A model generated the notes under the pieces. That model searched no databases, was not told the origin of the DNA, and saw nothing but the letters and a program-made list of their open reading frames with translations. From contig CAZYTO010000260.1 in assembly GCA_964650405.1 (NCBI GenBank), positions 1 through 8,328 on the forward strand: 8,328 nucleotides of DNA, read 5' to 3'. Shown in pieces: positions 5,471 through 8,328 of this stretch. The DNA comes from CAZYTO01 sp964650405 (GTDB taxonomy: Bacteria; Acidobacteriota; Thermoanaerobaculia; Gp7-AA8). Every line of letters starts with the position of its first letter. Position 1 is the stretch's first letter. A program made the position numbers and the translations under genes.

Positions 5471-5843
5471 AGAGCAATTTCAATCCGGCATTCTCGAAGT
5501 GCCGGAAGTCGCGATCATACGTGATGAGCGGGGCGTGGTTGTCGATGCAGGATTGGGCGATGAGGCAATCGGCAAGCCTGGCTTTACGGCCGAGGCGGAG
5601 GAGTCTTGCTCGCAGGTCGCCTGTGCGAGCCCAATAGCCGGACCGAATGGGAAGCAACGGCAATTCAACGATCGTCGCGCGGCTCTCTTCATCGAGATCG
5701 CGACCGCTGAACAGCTCGGCCACGGCAATCGGTGGGAGGAAGGCGTCCCGGCTACGCGGTGCTGCTCGGACGAGAACGACATCCTTTGCGGTCCATTCTC
5801 CGTCAAGGAATCGCCGGAATGAACTGGAGTCGATCGCAATCAC
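5469..5843 (-). CDS. vapC: VapC-type PIN-domain ribonuclease toxin
   Basis: A 124-residue PIN-domain protein, the toxin of a type II toxin-antitoxin pair; VapC toxins are Mg-dependent RNases that cut tRNA or rRNA. The acidic active site is complete: D5 in IAIDSS, E43 in VAELF, D92 in RLADCLIA and D110 in TYDRDF, with D112 nearby. Length is normal for VapC. The start is GTG at 5843, which overlaps the TGA of the upstream 62-residue gene by GTGA, a typical toxin-antitoxin coupling. The 3' end lies 17 bases from the dienoyl-CoA reductase gene. No frameshift or missing residue, so it looks functional. The precise RNA target cannot be inferred. Confidence 0.88.
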   Translation of the reverse strand: MIAIDSSSFRRFLDGEWTAKDVVLVRAAPRSRDAFLPPIAVAELFSGRDLDEESRATIVELPLLPIRSGYWARTGDLRARLLRLGRKARLADCLIAQSCIDNHAPLITYDRDFRHFENAGLKLL

Positions 5844-6028
5844 TCCGGAGCCCTGCTACAGATTTCGTCAAGGTCCCGATCCTCACGAATCGATTCAAGC
5901 GGCTCGGTAAAATGGATCTTTCCTTCGAGCGCAAGAATTCGCTCGTAGACATCGGCACCTTTCAAGTCCTGAAGGATGCGATGCACCTCGTCCCAATCTG
6001 TCGCCTTCTTCGTTTCGGTTCCTGCCAT
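5840..6028 (-). CDS. Small antitoxin-like protein paired with the PIN toxin
   Basis: A 62-residue acidic protein starting MAGTETKKATDWDEV and ending DLDEICSRAPE. Its identity as antitoxin rests on context: small, directly upstream of a PIN toxin, and overlapping it by four bases (GTGA). The segment LEGKIHFTEPLESIREDRD (about 34-52) resembles toxin-wrapping tails of VapB-type antitoxins, with a G-x-I-x-F and R-x-D-R pattern; this is similarity by eye. I see no ribbon-helix-helix, AbrB, Phd or helix-turn-helix DNA-binding domain, which is unusual for an antitoxin. The ATG at 6028 has no Shine-Dalgarno site but follows a TAGAAT box by 6 bases, suggesting a leaderless transcript. Confidence 0.72.
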   Translation of the reverse strand: MAGTETKKATDWDEVHRILQDLKGADVYERILALEGKIHFTEPLESIREDRDLDEICSRAPE

Positions 6029-6034
6029 GCGCTG

Positions 6035-6040
6035 ATTCTA
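6035..6040 (-). promoter_or_regulatory. Candidate -10 box (TAGAAT) for the toxin-antitoxin operon
   Basis: The minus strand reads TAGAATCAGCGCATG, with exactly 6 bases from box to start codon. No Shine-Dalgarno site and no clear -35 are present. Confidence 0.5.
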
Positions 6041-6046
6041 ACGCCT

Positions 6047-6096
6047 GACCGCGACAGGCTTGATCCCGCTGACGAGTGAAGTGGAGGGTCGCGGTC
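6047..6096. promoter_or_regulatory. 9-bp inverted repeat, candidate operator between divergent promoters
   Basis: GACCGCGAC at 6047-6055 and GTCGCGGTC at 6088-6096 are exact reverse complements, 32 bases apart. They lie between the two TAGAAT boxes, 6 bases from the minus-strand box and 11 bases from the plus-strand one. Each arm would overlap the spacer or -35 zone of its promoter. This is where an autoregulator of a toxin-antitoxin operon would bind. Confidence 0.45.
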
Positions 6097-6107
6097 TGAA
6101 ATGGGTC

Positions 6108-6113
6108 TAGAAT
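6108..6113 (+). promoter_or_regulatory. Candidate -10 box (TAGAAT) for leaderless YkgJ-type gene
   Basis: TAGAATCCCTCGATG places the box 6 bases before the ATG at 6120, with no Shine-Dalgarno site. The AATCCCTC segment is identical to that before the M20 gene at 3176. Confidence 0.52.
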
Positions 6114-6119
6114 CCCTCG

Positions 6120-6485
6120 ATGCCCCTGTACGATTGCTCCAAGTGTCCGGCATATTGCTGCACGTACGATGAGATTAACGTCAGCGAGTGGGACCTCAAG
6201 CGCCTGGCCAGGCACTTCGGCGTCGAGCCGGAGGTGGCACGCAGGCGCTATACGAAACTGGCCGGCCCGACGCGAGTCCTTCGCCACCAGAAGGATCCGA
6301 TTTATGGCAAGGCCTGCATGTTCCTCGACCTGAAGGAGCGGCGCTGCACGATCTACGAGGCCCGTCCCGGCGTCTGCCACGAATACCCGGACCAGCCCCG
6401 TTGCGGCTATTACGACTTCCTGAAATGGGAGCGCCGGCAGCAGGGCGATCCCGATTTCATCCCCCTTCAGGATAGAATCGGATGA
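6120..6485 (+). CDS. YkgJ/UPF0153-family cysteine-cluster protein
   Basis: A 121-residue cytoplasmic protein with the YkgJ cysteine pattern. C6-x2-C9-x3-C13-C14 lies at the N-terminus (YDCSKCPAYCC), and C66, C76, C86 and C95 lie in a second cluster (KACMFLD, RRCTIYEARPGVCHEYP, RCGYY). Family members are thought to bind zinc or an Fe-S cluster; their function is not established. The CxIYxxRPxxCxxYP core is fully conserved. It starts 6 bases after a -10 box without a ribosome site. Its TGA overlaps the ATG of an 11-codon mini-ORF leading to the VWA gene, so it may head a YkgJ-VWA-OmpA transcript. Confidence 0.85.
   Translation: MPLYDCSKCPAYCCTYDEINVSEWDLKRLARHFGVEPEVARRRYTKLAGPTRVLRHQKDPIYGKACMFLDLKERRCTIYEARPGVCHEYPDQPRCGYYDFLKWERRQQGDPDFIPLQDRIG
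6473..6478 (+). promoter_or_regulatory. Possible internal -10 box (TAGAAT) for the VWA-OmpA pair
   Basis: TAGAAT in the last codons of the YkgJ-type gene is the same hexamer as at 6035 and 6108. It would start a transcript near 6485, giving a leader of roughly 33-48 bases before the VWA start. It could equally be a chance match inside coding sequence. Confidence 0.3.
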
Positions 6486-6517
6486 GTCTGGCGCGGAAAT
6501 CGCAGGCTTTGCCGTAG
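6482..6517 (+). CDS. Possible 11-residue coupling mini-ORF (MSLARKSQALP)
   Basis: ATG at 6482 overlaps the YkgJ-type stop (ATGA). The frame ends TAG at 6515-6517, directly against the ATG at 6518. It may only relay terminating ribosomes to the VWA gene, which has no Shine-Dalgarno site. No ribosome site of its own is seen. Positional evidence only. Confidence 0.3.
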   Translation: MSLARKSQALP

Positions 6518-7528
6518 ATGTTATTTGCCTATATGAATCGGCTGTTGCCGCTCGCCGCCGCCGCGCTGGCCATTCCCCTGCTCGCTCAGCAACCCACACA
6601 GCAGCAGAAAGATGCGGCCCCGCCCGCCGTCAACGAGACCCTCTCCGTCGGATACGTGATGATCCCGTTCACGGTTCTCGGGGAGCAGAATCACCCCCTG
6701 ACCGACCTGCGCGGAGGGGAGGTCAACCTCCTCATCGACGGCGTCTCCGTGCGGAGCGACATGTTCGAGAAGTCGCAGAACGCGCCGGTCTCCTTCACCA
6801 TCCTGATCGACGGCTCCGGCTCCATGGCTCTGGCCGGCAAGATGGACACGGCGTTCGCGGCCATCGGCGCACTCCTCGCCCACCGGAGGCCGGGGGATGA
6901 CTTTTCGCTCTGGCTGTTTGCGGACTCCGAGGCGCATCAGTTGGTCGCGTCCACGGAGCGCCCGGCGGACATCACCAATGCGCTGGCTACGATCAAGCCG
7001 TACGGCAAGACGGCCTTCTTCGACGCCCTGGCATCGATGCCGGAGCACAGCCTCGAAGGCCGCAACCCCACACGAGCCATCATTCTGCTCAGTGACGGAA
7101 TCGACAATGCGTCCCAGCTCAAGCGGGGCGATCTGGCCCGCTTGCTGCAGGGCGTTCCCACGCCGATTTACCCGCTCGGCCTGCGGGACCCGCAGGAGGT
7201 GGCGCTCCAGGCGCATTCGCGCGAGGAGCTATCGGACGTCGACGTTCTCCGTGAGGTCGCGGAGCTGACCGGCGGCAAGCTCACGCTCGGGGGCGAGCCG
7301 CGGCAGCTCGCACTGGCCGTGGCGGAGCTGGAGAACGATCTTCGGGCGCAGTATCTGATCGGATTTTCACCGACAGGGAAAGGTGCGATAAAGTACCGGA
7401 AAATCACACTGAAGTTTGCGGGGCGTGTTCGCTCCGCCCGCGTTCGCGCGGGGTACCTGGGCACCGAACCTCCGGTGCTGGCCGCCGCGACTCGCGAGAA
7501 ATCCAAACGTGAAAGGAAGGGCAGTTGA
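6518..7528 (+). CDS. Secreted VWFA-related protein (acidobacterial type)
   Basis: A 336-residue exported protein with a von Willebrand factor A domain, a metal-dependent adhesion fold. The MIDAS site is complete: D98-x-S100-x-S102 in LIDGSGSM, T165 in YGKTAFFDAL, D193 in LLSDGID. A beta-rich N-terminal region (VNLLIDGVSVRSDMFEK) precedes it, and YLIGFSPTGKGAIKYRKITLKF at the C-terminal end is typical of the VWFA-related family abundant in Acidobacteriota. The start is uncertain: ATG 6518 directly follows a mini-ORF stop, while ATG 6533 gives a cleaner signal peptide (MNRLLPLAAAALAIPLLA, cut before QQ). Neither has a ribosome site. Function is probably surface binding or scaffold; no ligand can be named. 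The OmpA-like gene starts one base after its stop. Confidence 0.87.
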   Translation: MLFAYMNRLLPLAAAALAIPLLAQQPTQQQKDAAPPAVNETLSVGYVMIPFTVLGEQNHPLTDLRGGEVNLLIDGVSVRSDMFEKSQNAPVSFTILIDGSGSMALAGKMDTAFAAIGALLAHRRPGDDFSLWLFADSEAHQLVASTERPADITNALATIKPYGKTAFFDALASMPEHSLEGRNPTRAIILLSDGIDNASQLKRGDLARLLQGVPTPIYPLGLRDPQEVALQAHSREELSDVDVLREVAELTGGKLTLGGEPRQLALAVAELENDLRAQYLIGFSPTGKGAIKYRKITLKFAGRVRSARVRAGYLGTEPPVLAAATREKSKRERKGS

Positions 7529-7529
7529 A

Positions 7530-8162
7530 ATGAAGGTAACCCGAATCCTGATGGTCGGGGCGTTGTGCTGTCTGGCCGGCGCCTGCGGGACCGACAAGAA
7601 GATCCAGGACAGCGTGTCAGCGGCACAGGCAGAGAACAACAAGAAGTTCGAGTCGGTGGCCAGCCAGATCGAAGATCTGCAGAACAAGCAGAAGGCCACG
7701 GACTCGCACCTCGCGGCGACGGACCAGAAGGTCTCCGAGCTCAGCCAGGAGGCGCAGGACGCGCTCAAGCGCGCCCAGGACGCCGGCGTGCTGGCCAAGG
7801 GAAAGGTCGTCTTCCAGCAGACGTTCTCCGAGGACCGCGTGAAGTTCAAGAGCGGGAAGTACGACCTCAACAAGGACGCGCAGGGTGCCCTCGGCGAGTT
7901 TGCCGGCAAGGTAAAAGGGCTCACCGATCAGTACTTCATCGAGATCCAGGGTCACACGGACGACGTCGGCGGCAAGAAGTACAACGACGACCTCGGCCAG
8001 CGCCGCGCGGACGAAGTACGCCGCTACCTCTCCCGCAGCGGTTCGCTCCCGCTGAATCGCATGTCGACCATTTCGTACGGCGACACGCTCCCGGTCGCTC
8101 CGAACAAGACGAAGAAGGGCCGCGCCGAGAACCGCCGCGTCGTCCTGGTCGTCCTCGAGTAG
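7530..8162 (+). CDS. OmpA/Pal-like peptidoglycan-binding lipoprotein
   Basis: A 210-residue outer-membrane-type lipoprotein. The N-terminus MKVTRILMVGALCCLAGAC is a lipoprotein signal with candidate lipidated C19; Ala at -3 is a tolerated but non-ideal lipobox residue. Residues about 22-88 form an Ala/Gln-rich coiled coil (AAQAENNKKF, SQIEDLQNKQKATD), similar in character to Lpp-like stalks. Residues 92-210 form an OmpA C-terminal domain: IEIQGHTDDVGG (137-148), RRADEVRRYL (158-167), ISYGDTLPVAPN (181-192) and GRAENRRV (197-204), which bind diaminopimelate in peptidoglycan. The start is ATG 7530, with GGAAGG nine bases upstream; the frame opens earlier at 7416 but that part overlaps the VWA gene. 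One base separates it from the VWA stop, so translation is likely coupled. A terminator follows. Confidence 0.9.
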   Translation: MKVTRILMVGALCCLAGACGTDKKIQDSVSAAQAENNKKFESVASQIEDLQNKQKATDSHLAATDQKVSELSQEAQDALKRAQDAGVLAKGKVVFQQTFSEDRVKFKSGKYDLNKDAQGALGEFAGKVKGLTDQYFIEIQGHTDDVGGKKYNDDLGQRRADEVRRYLSRSGSLPLNRMSTISYGDTLPVAPNKTKKGRAENRRVVLVVLE

Positions 8163-8185
8163 CCGGACCGCTTCCGCTCATCCTG

Positions 8186-8213
8186 AAGGGCCGCTGCCGC
8201 AGCGGCCCTTTTT
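8186..8213 (+). terminator. Intrinsic terminator after the OmpA-like gene
   Basis: A perfect 11-base stem, AAGGGCCGCTG and CAGCGGCCCTT, has a CCG loop and runs into TTTTT. It lies 23 bases past the OmpA stop. On the minus strand no T run follows the stem, so it acts mainly for plus-strand transcription. Confidence 0.92.
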
Positions 8214-8227
8214 CGTCCAGCCCGGAT

Positions 8228-8328
8228 CTACTCGAACGTCGCCACGACGGGCGCGTGGTCACTCGTTCCAATTTCTCGGAACGACGGGCATGACGGAATA
8301 CTTCCTTTGCACGCCGGTCCATTGTCCG
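8228..8328 (-). CDS. Exonuclease III-like endonuclease/exonuclease/phosphatase-family protein, C-terminal end
   Basis: The last 32 codons of a minus-strand gene whose start lies beyond the right edge. The stop is TAG at 8228-8230. The final residues are GTSDHAPVVATFE. SDHAPV near the C-terminus is the hallmark of the endonuclease/exonuclease/phosphatase fold, where Asp and His sit in the active site, and the SDHAPV-x-A-x-F ending is typical of exonuclease III (XthA, AP-site repair). The preceding DNGPACKGSIPSC does not decide between XthA and other members of the superfamily. It converges on the OmpA gene, with the terminator between them. Confidence 0.68.
   Translation of the reverse strand, partial: DNGPACKGSIPSCPSFREIGTSDHAPVVATFE

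Noticed and set aside
8186..8213. Two-way terminator for the OmpA and exonuclease-like genes
   Set aside because: Only the plus strand has a T run after the stem.
7936..8322. Minus-strand frame over the OmpA 3' end and the window edge
   Set aside because: It is Arg/Ser-rich without motifs, crosses the terminator, and is in a different frame from the SDHAPV-bearing C-terminus.

Overview
The window is GC-rich bacterial DNA, densely coded on both strands. No plasmid, phage or insertion-sequence gene is visible. The best lineage hint is the secreted von Willebrand factor A protein at 6518-7528, which resembles the VWFA-related family common in Acidobacteriota. Secreted hydrolases, lipoprotein-sorting and OmpA-type proteins and start codons without Shine-Dalgarno sites fit a Gram-negative, acidobacterium-like genome. 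This placement is inference.

Layout. Positions 1-368 (minus) hold the N-terminal part of a LolD-like lipoprotein-export ATPase, which runs off the left edge. Upstream of it, also on minus, is a YfcE/MJ0936-type metallophosphoesterase (404-910), preceded by a possible 14-residue leader peptide (907-951) that carries the only good Shine-Dalgarno site. Divergent from these is a plus-strand run: a secreted NTF2-like/amidohydrolase fusion (1008-2798) and a 93-residue helical protein of unknown function (2818-3099). A heptamer-repeat hairpin (3101-3164) then separates them from a secreted M20D amidohydrolase (3176-4471). The next gene is convergent, and the 152-base gap between them is filled by three copies of a 40-base repeat. 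That repeat supplies the stop codons of both flanking genes.

Positions 6028 down to 4624 (minus) look like one operon: small antitoxin-like protein, VapC-type PIN toxin, then an SDR-type 2,4-dienoyl-CoA reductase. Divergent from it is a cysteine-cluster protein of the YkgJ type (6120-6485). It is followed by the VWA protein and an OmpA-like lipoprotein (7530-8162), which starts one base after the VWA stop codon. A strong intrinsic terminator (8186-8213) closes this run. The window ends in the last 32 codons of a convergent exonuclease III-like protein.

The most interesting signals are regulatory. Three genes start 6-8 bases after a -10 hexamer with the shared form TANAATCCYTC, and a fourth starts 6 bases after a TAGAAT hexamer. 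All four lack a Shine-Dalgarno site, which suggests leaderless transcription. Two genes without their own ribosome site sit directly behind mini-ORFs whose stop codons overlap or abut their start codons. The 91-base divergent gap in front of the toxin-antitoxin pair carries a 9-base perfect inverted repeat framed by two TAGAAT boxes. I see no clear new multi-gene defence or biosynthetic system.
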